A stretch of DNA of 64,000 nt from Haemophilus parainfluenzae ATCC 33392 (GCF_031191205.1 NZ_CP133470.1:1061501-1125500), one strand, 5' to 3'; shown: positions 18,782 to 30,167, numbered from the stretch's first letter. Translations and numbers: made by a program. The notes: generated by a model not told the origin, from the letters alone.

Positions 18782-19735
18782 ATGAAGCTTTTAAAGACAC
18801 CATTAGAAATATGTTTGTGGACAATTGGTATATTGCTTGGAATTGCCACATTATTATTTATTTTGAGTTATTTTGTATTTTATTTTTTGTTTTCTTCAGC
18901 TCCACAAGATTGGGCGCTTAGAGGTGTTCAGTTACAAGATAAACCGTATTTAGCAGGTATTGATGATTTATCTCCGAATGCATTTGTTTTTGCAACAACC
19001 GGAGAAGATGCGCCAGATTATGTTATTACGCTCGATAATACATATTTTAAGTGGGGCGATTTTCGTTTAAATAAACTTTCATTAAATAGTCATGTTGTTA
19101 GAATCAATAATTTGGTTAGATTGGGTGAACAACATGATACTGACTTAGGCATGCCAGAAACGATTTCTATTAATGGACAGTCTTGTTTGAGTAGAGGAAG
19201 TTTTGTTTTTGTACGAATAAAAGGTAAGGGGCCTTCGATGTCTTATTCTGATTTTACCTTAGCTAGTTGTGAAATACCTGAAGGCGAGGTTATTCTACCG
19301 ACGATTCGTTTAAAGAGTAAAGTTGCATTTTATGAAAATCGCCAGCTTAATTATGATTACCTTTGGAAACATAATGAGTTAATAAGTTCACAAATAATGC
19401 AAGCTCATAGTTATAATGCGAACTTTATAGAGCCGAGTTTGCAAGTTCAGCTAGCCAATGATAAAGATAAATTTGATATTTGGTGGTATTACACTGATTT
19501 AACCAATCATGCGAAGCTTATCCAAGTTGTTCACGGTGATTACATGGATGAAGCCAGTAGTGAAAGGAATTTTGTTATTGGTGAGTGTCGTTATAAAGTA
19601 GGTAACACTCGAATTTATCTCACTGATTTAACAAAAGATACCGCACATTGGCATTTTATTGATGATTTCGATTCAGGTGATATTTCTGATAAATGTAAAA
19701 TGCAGATCTTGCCTTATCGTTTAGTGAAACAGTAA
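18782..19735 (+). CDS. Unknown protein with one N-terminal membrane helix
   Basis: A 317-residue protein with a long hydrophobic segment at about residues 10-40 (LWTIGILLGIATLLFILSYF) and a hydrophilic remainder predicted to face the periplasm. The soluble part has three widely spaced Cys residues (in NGQSCLSRG, LASCEIPEG and GECRYKVG) plus one in SDKCKM, which could pair as two disulfides. No known domain is recognised. The ribosome-binding site AGGA is only 3 bases from the ATG. The gene is AT-rich compared with nearby pyrG, and it converges on pyrG. The 258 bases upstream hold no other gene that I can support. Confidence 0.65.
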   Translation: MKLLKTPLEICLWTIGILLGIATLLFILSYFVFYFLFSSAPQDWALRGVQLQDKPYLAGIDDLSPNAFVFATTGEDAPDYVITLDNTYFKWGDFRLNKLSLNSHVVRINNLVRLGEQHDTDLGMPETISINGQSCLSRGSFVFVRIKGKGPSMSYSDFTLASCEIPEGEVILPTIRLKSKVAFYENRQLNYDYLWKHNELISSQIMQAHSYNANFIEPSLQVQLANDKDKFDIWWYYTDLTNHAKLIQVVHGDYMDEASSERNFVIGECRYKVGNTRIYLTDLTKDTAHWHFIDDFDSGDISDKCKMQILPYRLVKQ

Positions 19736-19768
19736 TAGAATCAATCAAATTAAAATGCTTAAAAATGC

Positions 19769-19807
19769 AAAGTGCGGTCAAAAATTCTTGTGTTTTTGAC
19801 CGCACTT
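19769..19807 (-). terminator. USS-pair terminator between unknown gene and pyrG
   Basis: AAGTGCGGTCAAAAA and TTTTTGACCGCACTT form a perfect 15-bp inverted repeat with a loop of nine bases, placed between two converging genes and usable in both directions. Confidence 0.85.
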
Positions 19808-19828
19808 ATTTATTGAATTATCAACAAA

Positions 19829-21504
<1,676 letters not shown>

Positions 21505-21661
21505 GCCAATCATCTTTTATGCAAATTTGTGCAGAATACTGAAAAGTGCGGTCAAAAATAAAAGAAAAAGATGATTAGCTATCAAGACGGGAGGATAGTT
21601 TACAGGATTTGAGATTTTTATACAATCTTGTCTTGTCAGGAATGTATGAAAATTAAATGGC

Positions 21662-21690
21662 TTATCATATTCTCCATTCTACGATAGAAT
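21662..21690 (+). promoter_or_regulatory. Putative sigma-70 promoter of glmU
   Basis: TTATCA (21662-21667) and TAGAAT (21685-21690) are 17 bases apart, and lie 35 bases upstream of the glmU start. Confidence 0.55.
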
Positions 21691-21724
21691 ACGCCCAAAT
21701 TTTTTATAAAGAAGAGATGAATTT

Positions 21725-23095
21725 ATGACAAATAAAGCATTAAGCGTGGTGATTTTAGCGGCCGGTAAAGGCACTCGTATGTATTCTGATTTACCAAAAG
21801 TCTTGCATAAAGTGGCAGGAAAACCGATGGTCAAACATGTGATCGATACGGCAAATCAATTAGGTGCGGAAAACGTGCATTTGATTTATGGTCATGGTGG
21901 CGAATTAATGCGTGAGCGTTTGGCAAATGAAAGCGCGAACTGGGTATTCCAAGCGGAACAATTGGGTACAGGACATGCTATGCAACAAGCGATGCCTTTT
22001 TTCCGTGATGATGAAAATGTTTTAATGGTGTATGGCGATGGCCCAATGATTACACCGGAAACATTGCAAAAATTAATCGATGCGAAACCTGAAAATGGTA
22101 TCGCAGTATTAACAGTTGTATTAGATAACCCAACAGGTTATGGTCGAATCGTACGTGAAAATGGCAAAGTTGTAGGGATTGTTGAACAAAAAGATGCAAC
22201 GCCTGAGCAACTCAAAATTCAAGAGATTAATACAGGTGTGTTAGTTTCAGATGGTGCAAGTTTCAAAAAATGGTTAGCGCGTTTAGATAATAATAATGCC
22301 CAAGGCGAGTTTTATATTACTGATGTAATTGGCTTAGCTCATCAAGATGGTTGTCCGATTGTAGCTGTTCAAGCAACTGATTTTATGGAAGTTGAAGGGG
22401 TAAATAATCGCCTACAATTAGCCAAAATGGAACGCTATTATCAACGTAAACAAGCAGAAAAACTTTTACTTGCAGGCGTGATGTTGATTGACCCTGAGCG
22501 TTTTGATTTACGCGGCACATTAGAGCACGGTAAAGATGTTGAAATTGATGTGAATGTAATTGTGGAAGGCAATGTGCGCTTGGGTGACCGTGTAAAAATC
22601 GGTGCAGGTTGCGTATTGAAAAACGTGACCATCGGTGATGATGTTGAAATCAAGCCTTATTCTGTTTTAGAAGATGCGATAATTGGTGAGAAAGCAGCGA
22701 TTGGTCCATTCTCTCGTTTACGTCCAGGTGCTGAATTAGCGGCTGAAACCCATGTGGGTAACTTTGTAGAAATTAAAAAATCCACAGTGGGTAAGGGTTC
22801 TAAAGTAAACCACCTCACTTATGTCGGTGATACCGAAATTGGTGAAAACTGTAATATTGGTGCAGGTGTCATTACTTGTAACTATGACGGTGCGAATAAA
22901 TTTAAAACGATCATTGGTAACGATGTATTCGTAGGTTCTGATACACAATTAGTCGCGCCAGTTACTGTGGCCGATGGTGCAACCATCGGTGCGGGTTCAA
23001 CCATTACTAAAAACGTTGAAAAAGATGAGCTTGTGATTACTCGTGTGCCACAACGCCATATTCAAGGTTGGCAAAGACCGGTGAAGAAAAAGTAA
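21725..23095 (+). CDS. glmU: Bifunctional GlmU: GlcN-1-P acetyltransferase / GlcNAc-1-P uridyltransferase
   Basis: GlmU makes UDP-GlcNAc, the precursor of peptidoglycan, lipid A and, here, the aminosugars of the polysaccharide locus at 51 kb. The 456-residue protein has the uridyltransferase signature [18 protein letters not shown] at about 11-28, the metal-binding YGDGPM, and a C-terminal left-handed beta-helix of hexapeptide repeats (about 250-440: [38 protein letters not shown]). Length equals that of E. coli GlmU. It is a single-gene unit with its own promoter and terminator. Confidence 0.98.
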   Translation: MTNKALSVVILAAGKGTRMYSDLPKVLHKVAGKPMVKHVIDTANQLGAENVHLIYGHGGELMRERLANESANWVFQAEQLGTGHAMQQAMPFFRDDENVLMVYGDGPMITPETLQKLIDAKPENGIAVLTVVLDNPTGYGRIVRENGKVVGIVEQKDATPEQLKIQEINTGVLVSDGASFKKWLARLDNNNAQGEFYITDVIGLAHQDGCPIVAVQATDFMEVEGVNNRLQLAKMERYYQRKQAEKLLLAGVMLIDPERFDLRGTLEHGKDVEIDVNVIVEGNVRLGDRVKIGAGCVLKNVTIGDDVEIKPYSVLEDAIIGEKAAIGPFSRLRPGAELAAETHVGNFVEIKKSTVGKGSKVNHLTYVGDTEIGENCNIGAGVITCNYDGANKFKTIIGNDVFVGSDTQLVAPVTVADGATIGAGSTITKNVEKDELVITRVPQRHIQGWQRPVKKK

Positions 23096-23105
23096 TTAAC
23101 ATTGC

Positions 23106-23131
23106 AAGGCGAACCAATGTGTTCGCCTTTT
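23106..23131 (+). terminator. Terminator after glmU
   Basis: AAGGCGAAC and GTTCGCCTT form a 9-bp stem with a six-base loop, followed by TTATA. It is not USS-based, and a sister hairpin with nearly the same sequence follows rdgC. Confidence 0.75.
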
Positions 23132-23150
23132 ATAATTTGATGCCTTTTAC

Positions 23151-23179
23151 TTTATAAAGGCTATTCGAGTTGCTAAAAT
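23151..23179 (+). promoter_or_regulatory. Putative promoter of lspA-ispH
   Basis: An extended -10 (TGCTAAAAT, box 23174-23179) lies 17 bases after TTTATA (23151-23156). It is 33 bases upstream of lspA. Confidence 0.5.
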
Positions 23180-23211
23180 CATCGTCCATTTATAAAGACA
23201 GATAATTTCCT

Positions 23212-23703
23212 ATGACAAAAAATAAAACAGGACTTTCATTCCTTTGGATAAGTGCGGTCGCATTTATCCTCGATTTACTGACCAAATATATTGTGGTTCA
23301 GCGCTTTGATTTATATGAAAGCGTAAATATATTGCCTATTTTTAATCTGACCTATGTGCGCAATCCTGGGGCTGCGTTCAGTTTATTTGCAGATCATGAT
23401 GGTTGGCAGAAGTATTTCTTTATCGTGCTCGCGATTGGGATTTCCTTAATGCTAGCTTACTTTATGAAAAAGAATTCGGCAGAACAAAAATTACAAAACT
23501 CAGCTTATGCGCTGATTATTGGTGGCGCGTTAGCCAATATGGTGGACCGAGCGTATAACGGTTTTGTAGTGGATTTCTTAGATTTTTATTGGGATATTCA
23601 TCATTATCCGGTATTTAATGTGGCAGATATTGCCATTTGTATTGGTGCGGGTTTATTAGCATTAGATGCCTTTAAAGGTGATAAAAAGAGCGGTCAAAAA
23701 TGA
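23212..23703 (+). CDS. lspA: Lipoprotein signal peptidase (signal peptidase II)
   Basis: LspA cleaves prolipoprotein signal peptides before the lipidated Cys in the inner membrane, and so acts on YgiB, OapB and protein E encoded in this window. The 163-residue protein has four membrane helices (about 8-26, 64-84, 97-113, 135-152). The conserved blocks are [31 protein letters not shown] (Asp121 or Asp124) and FNVADIAI (Asp139), giving the catalytic Asp pair. It overlaps ispH by four bases (ATGA), so the two are translationally coupled. Confidence 0.97.
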   Translation: MTKNKTGLSFLWISAVAFILDLLTKYIVVQRFDLYESVNILPIFNLTYVRNPGAAFSLFADHDGWQKYFFIVLAIGISLMLAYFMKKNSAEQKLQNSAYALIIGGALANMVDRAYNGFVVDFLDFYWDIHHYPVFNVADIAICIGAGLLALDAFKGDKKSGQK

Positions 23704-24644
23704 AGATAATTTTAGCTAATCCTCGCGGATTTTGCGCGGGTGTCGATCGAGCCATTAGCATTGTTGAATTAGCGCTTGAAATTCATGGTGCACCGATCTA
23801 TGTACGTCATGAAGTGGTGCATAATCGTTTTGTGGTGAATGGTTTACGTGAGCGTGGGGCGATTTTCGTCGAAGAATTAAGTGAAGTACCAGATGGCGCT
23901 ATTGTGATTTTCTCTGCTCATGGTGTGTCACAAGCCGTTCGTCAAGAAGCGAAAGATCGTCAGTTAAAAGTGTTTGATGCAACTTGTCCGTTGGTAACCA
24001 AAGTGCATATGCAAGTGGCACGTGCAAGCCGTAAAGGGACAAAAGCGATTTTGATCGGGCACAAAGGGCATCCAGAAGTGGAAGGCACAATGGGGCAGTA
24101 TAATAATGCCGAAGGTGGCATTTTCTTAATTGAAAGCGTGGAAGATATTGCTCGTTTGCCAGTTCAAGAAGATGATGATTTAACCTTTATGACACAAACC
24201 ACGCTCTCTCTTGATGATACAGCAGAGACTATCAGTGCATTGAAAAGCAAATACCCTGCAATTCAAGGACCTCATAAAAACGATATTTGCTATGCGACAA
24301 CCAATCGCCAAGAAGCCGTTCGTGAATTAGCGAAACAGTGTGATTTAGTGGTGGTTGTTGGCTCTAAAAACTCATCAAATTCTAACCGCTTAGCTGAGTT
24401 AGCATCACGTATGGGCGTGAAATCAAAATTGATTGATGATCCAAATGATGTAGCGGCAGATTGGTTTGAAGGCGTTGGAACAATTGGCGTAACCGCAGGT
24501 GCTTCAGCACCGGAAGAGTTGGTGCAATCCGTGATTGCTCGTTTGAAAGCGTTTGGTGCGGATAGTATTGAAGAGCTTCAAGGCTTAGAAGAGAATATGT
24601 TCTTTGAAGTGCCAAAAGAGTTACGAATAAAAGAAGTAAACTAA
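23700..24644 (+). CDS. ispH: 4-hydroxy-3-methylbut-2-enyl diphosphate reductase
   Basis: IspH (LytB) is the last enzyme of the MEP isoprenoid pathway and yields IPP and DMAPP, which also feed undecaprenyl phosphate synthesis. The 314-residue protein has the three Fe-S cysteines of the family: Cys12 in [13 protein letters not shown], one in [11 protein letters not shown] and one in [14 protein letters not shown]. The substrate-binding His and Glu motifs ([20 protein letters not shown]) are intact. The ATG overlaps the lspA stop. The linked lspA-ispH order matches what I recall from H. influenzae. Confidence 0.97.
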   Translation: MKIILANPRGFCAGVDRAISIVELALEIHGAPIYVRHEVVHNRFVVNGLRERGAIFVEELSEVPDGAIVIFSAHGVSQAVRQEAKDRQLKVFDATCPLVTKVHMQVARASRKGTKAILIGHKGHPEVEGTMGQYNNAEGGIFLIESVEDIARLPVQEDDDLTFMTQTTLSLDDTAETISALKSKYPAIQGPHKNDICYATTNRQEAVRELAKQCDLVVVVGSKNSSNSNRLAELASRMGVKSKLIDDPNDVAADWFEGVGTIGVTAGASAPEELVQSVIARLKAFGADSIEELQGLEENMFFEVPKELRIKEVN

Positions 24645-24653
24645 TTCTATGAG

Positions 24654-24682
24654 AAAGTGCGGTAAATTTACCGCACTTTTTT
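24654..24682 (+). terminator. USS-pair terminator after ispH
   Basis: A perfect palindrome of two fused USS copies, AAAGTGCGGTAAA and TTTACCGCACTTT, ends in T6. It lies between ispH and the converging DUF305 gene. Confidence 0.87.
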
Positions 24683-24690
24683 GTGTTATT

Positions 24691-25062
24691 TTATTTTTTA
24701 TTGTGCACTTTAAGCCATTTTTGCATTTGTTCAATTTCTGCTTTTTGAGCGTTAATAATATTCTCAGCAAGCTTACGCATCTCGGGATCTTTTCCGTATT
24801 TTAATTCGACTTCCGCCATCTTTACTGCGCCAATATGATGTGGCAACATACCTGCTGCAAAAGCGACGTCAGGATCTTGATATTGCATAGCCGCCATCAT
24901 ATCTTGATGCATCTGATTCATACCTTGCATTAATTCTTGTTGCATTGCAGAATCTGTCGACATTGGCATATTCATGTGTGTTTGATGCTGTTGTTCATTC
25001 GCTTGGGCACAAATTGAAACAGCAGCAGTGCTAAGTACGATAAAAGTCATAAATTTTTTCAT
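24691..25062 (-). CDS. Exported Met/His-rich DUF305 protein, probable copper-responsive
   Basis: A 123-residue secreted protein. The signal peptide is about residues 1-21 (cleavage near CAQA-NEQ). The mature part is rich in Met and His (QTHMNMPMSTDSAMQQ, MNQMHQDMMAAM) and carries the DUF305 core MLPHHIGAVKMAEVELKYG, with a four-helix-bundle composition. Related DUF305 proteins bind copper in the periplasm, and Met/His clusters are typical Cu(I) ligands. A MerR-type promoter directly upstream supports metal control. The ribosome-binding site AGGAG lies 6 bases from the ATG. Copper binding is inferred from composition and promoter, not shown. Confidence 0.85.
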   Translation of the reverse strand: MKKFMTFIVLSTAAVSICAQANEQQHQTHMNMPMSTDSAMQQELMQGMNQMHQDMMAAMQYQDPDVAFAAGMLPHHIGAVKMAEVELKYGKDPEMRKLAENIINAQKAEIEQMQKWLKVHNKK

Positions 25063-25096
25063 GTTTTGCTCCTATGTGATAACTGAATGGGCGCAA

Positions 25097-25127
25097 ATCA
25101 TAAACATTAACCTAAGGTTAAGGTCAA
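25097..25127 (-). promoter_or_regulatory. MerR/CueR-type promoter with 19-bp spacer and operator dyad
   Basis: On the minus strand TTGACC (-35, 25122-25127) and TATGAT (-10, 25097-25102) are separated by exactly 19 bases, the overlong spacer typical of promoters untwisted by MerR-family activators. The spacer carries a dyad, ACATTAACC-TAA-GGTTAAGGT (plus strand 25104-25124), with eight of nine pairs matching. The E. coli copA promoter bound by CueR has the same TTGACCTT start. The regulator gene is not in the window. Confidence 0.78.
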
Positions 25128-25193
25128 TATTTATTCCGAAATTTTTTGGTGAGATGCTAAAATGAGACAATGTTTGATATGAAGGACAAAATC

Positions 25194-25793
25194 ATGAAAC
25201 AAAAAATTGTGCTTGCCACGGGTAATAAAGGCAAAGTAAAAGAAATGGCAGATGTGTTAGCTGATTTCGGTTTTGAAGTCATTGCTCAGACCGATTTAGG
25301 CATTGAAAGCCCAGAGGAAACAGGCTTAACGTTTGTTGAAAATGCCATTCTGAAAGCACGTTATGCATCTGAAAAATCAGGTTTACCGGCCATTGCAGAT
25401 GATTCCGGTCTTGTGGTGGATGCGTTAAATGGTGCGCCTGGATTGTATTCTGCTCGTTATGCAGGTGTGGATGGTGATGAAGCTGATGCGAAAAACCGAG
25501 AAAAATTATTGGCAGAATTAGCCGATGTACCGACTGAACGTCGCCAAGCAAAATTTGTAAGTACGATTGTGTTATTACAACACCCAAGTGATCCTTCTCC
25601 GATCATTGCTCAAGGTGAATGTGACGGGCAGATTATTTATGAAGAAAAAGGTGAAAATGGCTTCGGTTACGACTCGCTCTTTTTTAGCCCTGAAAAAGAC
25701 TGTACCTTTGCCGAATTAGAAACCGTAGAGAAAAAGAAAATTTCTCATCGTGCGAAGGCATTAGCTGTTTTGAAATCAAAATTAACTGCCTAA
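25194..25793 (+). CDS. rdgB: XTP/dITP diphosphatase (non-canonical purine NTP pyrophosphatase)
   Basis: RdgB hydrolyses dITP, XTP and related deaminated purine nucleotides and keeps them out of DNA. The protein has the family start [19 protein letters not shown], the core [22 protein letters not shown], and [24 protein letters not shown]. The ATG at 25194 is chosen over an in-frame ATG at 25170 because GAAGGA lies at 25181-25186, and it gives 199 residues against 197 in E. coli. A YbjQ-type gene follows after 38 bases containing a USS. No separate terminator lies between them. Confidence 0.96.
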   Translation: MKQKIVLATGNKGKVKEMADVLADFGFEVIAQTDLGIESPEETGLTFVENAILKARYASEKSGLPAIADDSGLVVDALNGAPGLYSARYAGVDGDEADAKNREKLLAELADVPTERRQAKFVSTIVLLQHPSDPSPIIAQGECDGQIIYEEKGENGFGYDSLFFSPEKDCTFAELETVEKKKISHRAKALAVLKSKLTA

Positions 25794-25831
25794 AGTGCGG
25801 TTGATTTTTAACAAGAATTAAAGGATACAAA

Positions 25832-26149
25832 ATGATTATTACCACTACGCCTAATATTGAAGGGAAACAAATCGTAGAATATAAACAAGTCGTCTTTGGG
25901 GAAGTGATTGCTGGGGCAAACTTCATACGTGATTTTTTTGCGGCTATTACTGATGTGATTGGTGGTCGTTCGAGTGTTTATGAGCGTCGTATTAGTCGTG
26001 CACGCCAAGATGCCTTGAAAGAGTTGGAAGAAAAAGCGATTGCTTTAGGGGCTAATGCTGTGGTTGGCGTAGAGATTAATTACGCAACAGTAAGCAATAA
26101 AAGTATGTTTATGGTGATTGCGAGTGGCACAGCTGTAGTGGTTCGCTAA
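25832..26149 (+). CDS. YbjQ/UPF0145 family protein
   Basis: A 105-residue protein of the YbjQ (UPF0145, heavy-metal-binding-domain-like) family. Family hallmarks are the start [20 protein letters not shown], the [23 protein letters not shown] helix region and [16 protein letters not shown]. coli YbjQ has the same length range. The family forms pentameric beta/alpha rings and its function is unknown. It follows rdgB closely and may share its transcript. Metal binding is suggested only by the family name. Confidence 0.88.
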   Translation: MIITTTPNIEGKQIVEYKQVVFGEVIAGANFIRDFFAAITDVIGGRSSVYERRISRARQDALKELEEKAIALGANAVVGVEINYATVSNKSMFMVIASGTAVVVR

Positions 26150-26178
26150 GGTCGTTTTTTTATTTGCTTAAATGTAAT

Positions 26179-26200
26179 TTTTGCGATCAGGATCGCAAAA
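26179..26200 (+). promoter_or_regulatory. CRP-S (Sxy-dependent competence) site of comE1
   Basis: TTTTGCGATC (26179-26188), AG, and GATCGCAAAA (26191-26200) form a perfect 22-bp palindrome. The core is TGCGA-N6-TCGCA, the competence-specific CRP-S form found in Pasteurellaceae, rather than canonical TGTGA-N6-TCACA. It lies 94 bases before the comE1 start, and a USS overlaps its right end. Confidence 0.87.
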
Positions 26201-26293
26201 GTGCGGTCAATTTCTTGCGTGTTTTTGGCGTTTCTTAAAAATGTCGCTGTTGATATGAATCAACGGTACTTTTTGTTAATAAAGGGCATTTTT

Positions 26294-26656
26294 ATGAAAT
26301 TGATGAAACAGTTATTTAGTTCATTGTTTATTGCAGGCGCGATGTTGAGCACACAAGCGCTTGCAGAAGAAAAAACAGCTGAGCAGGCTCAACCGCAAAC
26401 GCAAGTGCAGCAACAAACTGCTGTACAAGCACCATCACAAACTGTACAACAAACGGTGAGTGATAAATTAAATATCAATACCGCTAGTGCATCAGAAATT
26501 CAAAAAGCACTGATTGGTATTGGGGCGAAAAAAGCAGAAGCCATTGTACAATATCGTGAAAAACACGGTAATTTCACTGTGGCAGAACAACTACTTGAAG
26601 TACAAGGTATTGGCAAAGCCACACTAGAGAAAAACCGAGATCGTATCGTGTTTTAA
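26294..26656 (+). CDS. comE1: ComEA-family DNA-binding competence protein
   Basis: ComEA-type proteins bind incoming double-stranded DNA in the periplasm and ratchet it through the outer membrane during transformation. The 120-residue protein has a signal peptide (about 1-24, ending at ALA), a Gln/Thr/Val-rich linker (about 26-57), and a C-terminal helix-hairpin-helix domain (about 60-120: [38 protein letters not shown]). The start at 26294 follows AAAGGG and the signal peptide begins there; an upstream in-frame start at 26201 would put 31 residues before it. A perfect CRP-S site lies upstream. H. influenzae has this gene near lspA-lytB, as here. Confidence 0.93.
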   Translation: MKLMKQLFSSLFIAGAMLSTQALAEEKTAEQAQPQTQVQQQTAVQAPSQTVQQTVSDKLNINTASASEIQKALIGIGAKKAEAIVQYREKHGNFTVAEQLLEVQGIGKATLEKNRDRIVF

Positions 26657-26674
26657 TGTTGTTATTTTTATATG

Positions 26675-26704
26675 AAAAGCGGAATAGTGATATTCCGCTT
26701 TTTT
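26675..26704 (+). terminator. Terminator after comE1
   Basis: AAAAGCGGAATA and TATTCCGCTTTT form a 12-bp stem with a four-base loop, followed by more T residues. Confidence 0.88.
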
Positions 26705-26732
26705 ATTTTTTGAGCAGAAAATTTACCAAAAC

Positions 26733-26746
26733 TTGCAAAATATCAA
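26733..26746 (+). promoter_or_regulatory. Possible FNR site upstream of focA
   Basis: TTGCA-AAAT-ATCAA matches the FNR consensus TTGAT-N4-ATCAA at all but two positions of the left half. focA-pfl genes are FNR-activated in other gamma-proteobacteria. It is 124 bases from the start codon, so it is a candidate only. Confidence 0.35.
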
Positions 26747-26869
26747 ATTTTTTTAGAATAAGTTGGGGATTTCTTGCAATGGTTTTATAAGAGAGTAGAA
26801 TACCAAATGGGTATAGGAATACCTATGTTGTAGTATAAGAAATAATAAACCAACTATTTGGAGTTAGAT

Positions 26870-27724
26870 ATGGCATCAGAAAATTTAAATCAATCTTCTG
26901 TTGCTCTCACACCAGTTGAAGCAACGGATTATGCTGAAAGCGTTGCTGCGTATAAAGCGCAAAAACGCCCATTTTTATCATTTCTGTCTGGTATTAGTGC
27001 TGGGGCTTGTATTGCTTTAGCCTTTGTATTCTATACGACGACACAAACAGCAAGCGCAGGAGCGCCTTGGGGATTAACCAAGTTAGTCGGTGGGTTAGTT
27101 TTCTCTTTAGGCGTAATTATGGTGGTAATTTTAGGATCTGAATTATTCACCTCTTCTACTTTAACCTTAGTTGCCCGCGTAGGCGGTAAGATAACCACAA
27201 GTCAAATGATCCGAAATTGGATTGTGGTATATTTGGGCAACTTTGTCGGCGGTTTATTTATTGCTGCAGTGATTTGGTTTGGGGGGCAAACCATGGCAGC
27301 AAGTGGCCAATGGGGTTTAACCATCTTGGCAACCGCTCAACATAAGATTCACCATACTTGGTTTGAAGCATTTAACCTTGGTATTTTATGTAACATTATG
27401 GTGTGTGTAGCGGTATGGATGTCTTATTCAGGTAAAACCGTTACAGACAAAGCATTTATTATGATCATGCCGATTGGTTTATTTGTTGCATCAGGTTTTG
27501 AACACTGTGTGGCAAATATGTTTATGATTCCGCTTGGCATTATTACAGCACATTTTAGTACACCAGAATTTTGGCAACAAATTGGGGTGGATCCAATGAA
27601 ATATGCAGATTTAGATCTCTATCATTTCATTGTGAAGAATTTGATTCCAGTAACGTTAGGAAACATTGTGGGTGGTGCGGTTTGTATCGGCTTATTCCAA
27701 CGTTATTTAACCAAAGCTCACTAA
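26870..27724 (+). CDS. focA: Formate channel FocA
   Basis: FocA is the pentameric inner-membrane channel that exports or imports the formate made by pyruvate formate-lyase. The 284-residue protein has six membrane helices (about 40-62, 75-97, 120-143, 165-186, 197-220, 255-278) and the FNT-family signatures, including FEAFNLGILCNIMVC and SGFEHCVANMFMIPLG, the latter containing the conserved channel His. The ATG at 26870 is preferred over an upstream TTG, since TTGGAG acts as ribosome-binding site; the length then matches E. coli FocA (285). pflB follows after 55 bases. Confidence 0.96.
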   Translation: MASENLNQSSVALTPVEATDYAESVAAYKAQKRPFLSFLSGISAGACIALAFVFYTTTQTASAGAPWGLTKLVGGLVFSLGVIMVVILGSELFTSSTLTLVARVGGKITTSQMIRNWIVVYLGNFVGGLFIAAVIWFGGQTMAASGQWGLTILATAQHKIHHTWFEAFNLGILCNIMVCVAVWMSYSGKTVTDKAFIMIMPIGLFVASGFEHCVANMFMIPLGIITAHFSTPEFWQQIGVDPMKYADLDLYHFIVKNLIPVTLGNIVGGAVCIGLFQRYLTKAH

Positions 27725-27779
27725 TGTACTAACGAACTAAACAGACTTATTTTTTATCAATTAAAAAAAGGAAATGACT

Positions 27780-30092
27780 ATGTCAGAACTTAATGAAGCA
27801 CAAAAAGTTGCGTGGGCAGGATTCGTTGCCGGTGATTGGCAAGAAAACGTCAACGTGCGTGATTTTATTCAAAAGAACTACACCCCGTATGAAGGTGATG
27901 ATTCTTTCTTAGCAGGTCCAACCGAAGCGACAACAAAACTTTGGGAAACCGTTATGGAAGGAATTAAAGTTGAAAACCGCACACATGCGCCATTAGACTT
28001 TGACGAACATACCCCTTCAACGATTACTTCTCACGCACCAGGTTATATCAATAAAGACTTAGAGAAAATCGTAGGTCTTCAAACCGATGCTCCATTAAAA
28101 CGTGCCATTATGCCATTCGGTGGTATTAAAATGGTGGAAGGATCATGCAAAATTTACGGTCGTGAATTAGATCCTGAAGTGAAAAAAATCTTCACTGAAT
28201 ATCGTAAAACCCATAACCAAGGTGTGTTCGATGTTTATACGCCAGACATTTTACGTTGTCGTAAATCAGGTGTATTAACTGGTCTTCCAGATGCTTACGG
28301 TCGAGGTCGTATCATCGGTGACTACCGTCGTGTTGCACTTTATGGTGTTGACTTCTTAATGAAAGATAAATACGCACAATTCACTTCTTTACAAAAAGAC
28401 TTAGAAGATGGCGTAAATTTAGAAGCAACTATCCGTTTACGTGAAGAAATTGCAGAACAACACCGTGCATTAGGCCAAATGAAACAAATGGCAGCAAGCT
28501 ACGGTTTCGATATTTCTAATCCTGCAACTAACGCTAAAGAAGCTATTCAATGGATGTACTTTGCTTACTTAGCAGCAATTAAATCACAAAATGGTGCAGC
28601 GATGTCATTCGGCCGTACTGCAACCTTTATCGATATCTATATCGAACGTGATTTAAAAGCAGGTAAACTTACTGAAACTGAAGCACAAGAATTAGTTGAC
28701 CACTTAGTCATGAAACTTCGTATGGTTCGTTTCTTACGTACACCTGAATACGATCAATTATTCTCTGGTGACCCAATGTGGGCAACTGAAACCATCGCAG
28801 GTATGGGGTTAGACGGCCGTACATTAGTAACCAAAAATACCTTCCGTATTTTACACACCCTTTACAACATGGGTACTTCTCCAGAACCAAACTTAACAAT
28901 TCTTTGGTCTGAACAATTACCTGAAAACTTCAAACGTTTCTGTGCGAAAGTATCGATTGATACATCATCAGTTCAATACGAAAACGATGATTTAATGCGT
29001 CCAGACTTCAACAATGATGACTATGCAATCGCATGTTGTGTATCACCAATGGTTGTGGGTAAACAAATGCAATTCTTCGGTGCGCGTGCAAACTTAGCGA
29101 AAACATTGTTATACGCAATCAACGGCGGTATCGATGAAAAGTTAGGTATGCAAGTTGGTCCGAAAACTGCACCAATCACTGATGAAGTGTTAGATTTCGA
29201 CACCGTAATGACTCGTATGGACAGCTTTATGGATTGGTTGGCAAAACAATATGTGACTGCCTTAAACATCATCCACTACATGCACGATAAATATTCATAC
29301 GAAGCCGCATTAATGGCATTGCATGACCGTGATGTATATCGTACCATGGCTTGTGGTATCGCAGGTCTTTCTGTTGCAGCAGACTCACTTTCAGCAATTA
29401 AATATGCGAAAGTTAAGCCTGTTCGTGGCGACATCAAAGATAAAGATGGCAATGTTGTAGCAAGCAACGTAGCAATCGACTTCGAAATCGAAGGTGAATA
29501 TCCACAATATGGTAACAACGACAACCGTGTTGATGACATCGCTTGTGATTTAGTTGAACGTTTCATGAAGAAAATTCAAAAACTTAAAACTTACCGTAAT
29601 GCTGTGCCTACACAATCTGTATTAACCATTACTTCTAACGTGGTTTATGGTAAGAAAACAGGTAACACCCCAGATGGTCGTCGTGCCGGCGCGCCATTCG
29701 GACCAGGTGCTAACCCAATGCATGGTCGTGACCAAAAAGGTGCGGTCGCATCATTAACTTCTGTGGCTAAACTGCCATTTGCTTACGCGAAAGATGGTAT
29801 TTCTTATACCTTCTCAATCGTACCAAATGCGCTAGGTAAAGATGCAGAAGCACAACGTCGCAACCTTGCTGGCTTAATGGATGGTTACTTCCACCATGAA
29901 GCAACAGTAGAGGGCGGTCAACACTTAAACGTAAACGTGTTAAACCGTGAAATGTTATTAGATGCAATGGAAAATCCAGATAAATATCCGCAATTAACCA
30001 TTCGTGTATCTGGTTACGCAGTACGTTTCAACTCTTTAACTAAAGAGCAACAACAAGACGTCGTCACTCGTACATTCACAGAATCGTTCTAA
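27780..30092 (+). CDS. pflB: Pyruvate formate-lyase (formate C-acetyltransferase)
   Basis: PflB splits pyruvate with CoA to acetyl-CoA and formate under anaerobic conditions using a glycyl radical. The 770-residue protein has the catalytic Cys pair in IACCVSPMV and the radical Gly in the C-terminal [13 protein letters not shown]. The start at 27780 is preferred over the ATG at 27774, since AAGGA (27768-27772) is 7 bases from it. It is strongly biased to the preferred codons of this genome, indicating high expression. Its activase gene pflA is 1.1 kb downstream, after a terminator and an orphan gene. Confidence 0.98.
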   Translation: MSELNEAQKVAWAGFVAGDWQENVNVRDFIQKNYTPYEGDDSFLAGPTEATTKLWETVMEGIKVENRTHAPLDFDEHTPSTITSHAPGYINKDLEKIVGLQTDAPLKRAIMPFGGIKMVEGSCKIYGRELDPEVKKIFTEYRKTHNQGVFDVYTPDILRCRKSGVLTGLPDAYGRGRIIGDYRRVALYGVDFLMKDKYAQFTSLQKDLEDGVNLEATIRLREEIAEQHRALGQMKQMAASYGFDISNPATNAKEAIQWMYFAYLAAIKSQNGAAMSFGRTATFIDIYIERDLKAGKLTETEAQELVDHLVMKLRMVRFLRTPEYDQLFSGDPMWATETIAGMGLDGRTLVTKNTFRILHTLYNMGTSPEPNLTILWSEQLPENFKRFCAKVSIDTSSVQYENDDLMRPDFNNDDYAIACCVSPMVVGKQMQFFGARANLAKTLLYAINGGIDEKLGMQVGPKTAPITDEVLDFDTVMTRMDSFMDWLAKQYVTALNIIHYMHDKYSYEAALMALHDRDVYRTMACGIAGLSVAADSLSAIKYAKVKPVRGDIKDKDGNVVASNVAIDFEIEGEYPQYGNNDNRVDDIACDLVERFMKKIQKLKTYRNAVPTQSVLTITSNVVYGKKTGNTPDGRRAGAPFGPGANPMHGRDQKGAVASLTSVAKLPFAYAKDGISYTFSIVPNALGKDAEAQRRNLAGLMDGYFHHEATVEGGQHLNVNVLNREMLLDAMENPDKYPQLTIRVSGYAVRFNSLTKEQQQDVVTRTFTESF

Positions 30093-30136
30093 AACACGAT
30101 AAAATTTAACCGCACTTTAGCGGGAACATAAAAATT

Positions 30137-30167
30137 ATGAGCCTGATTTAAGTCAGGCTCATTTTTT
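30137..30167 (+). terminator. Terminator after pflB
   Basis: ATGAGCCTGA and TCAGGCTCAT form a 10-bp stem with a six-base loop, followed by T5. It ends the focA-pflB transcript before the orphan membrane gene. Confidence 0.87.

Noticed and set aside
18624..18851. Two overlapping minus-strand ORFs of 71-75 codons before the one-helix protein gene
   Set aside because: AT-rich, low complexity, overlapping each other and the start of a better gene; no ribosome-binding site.
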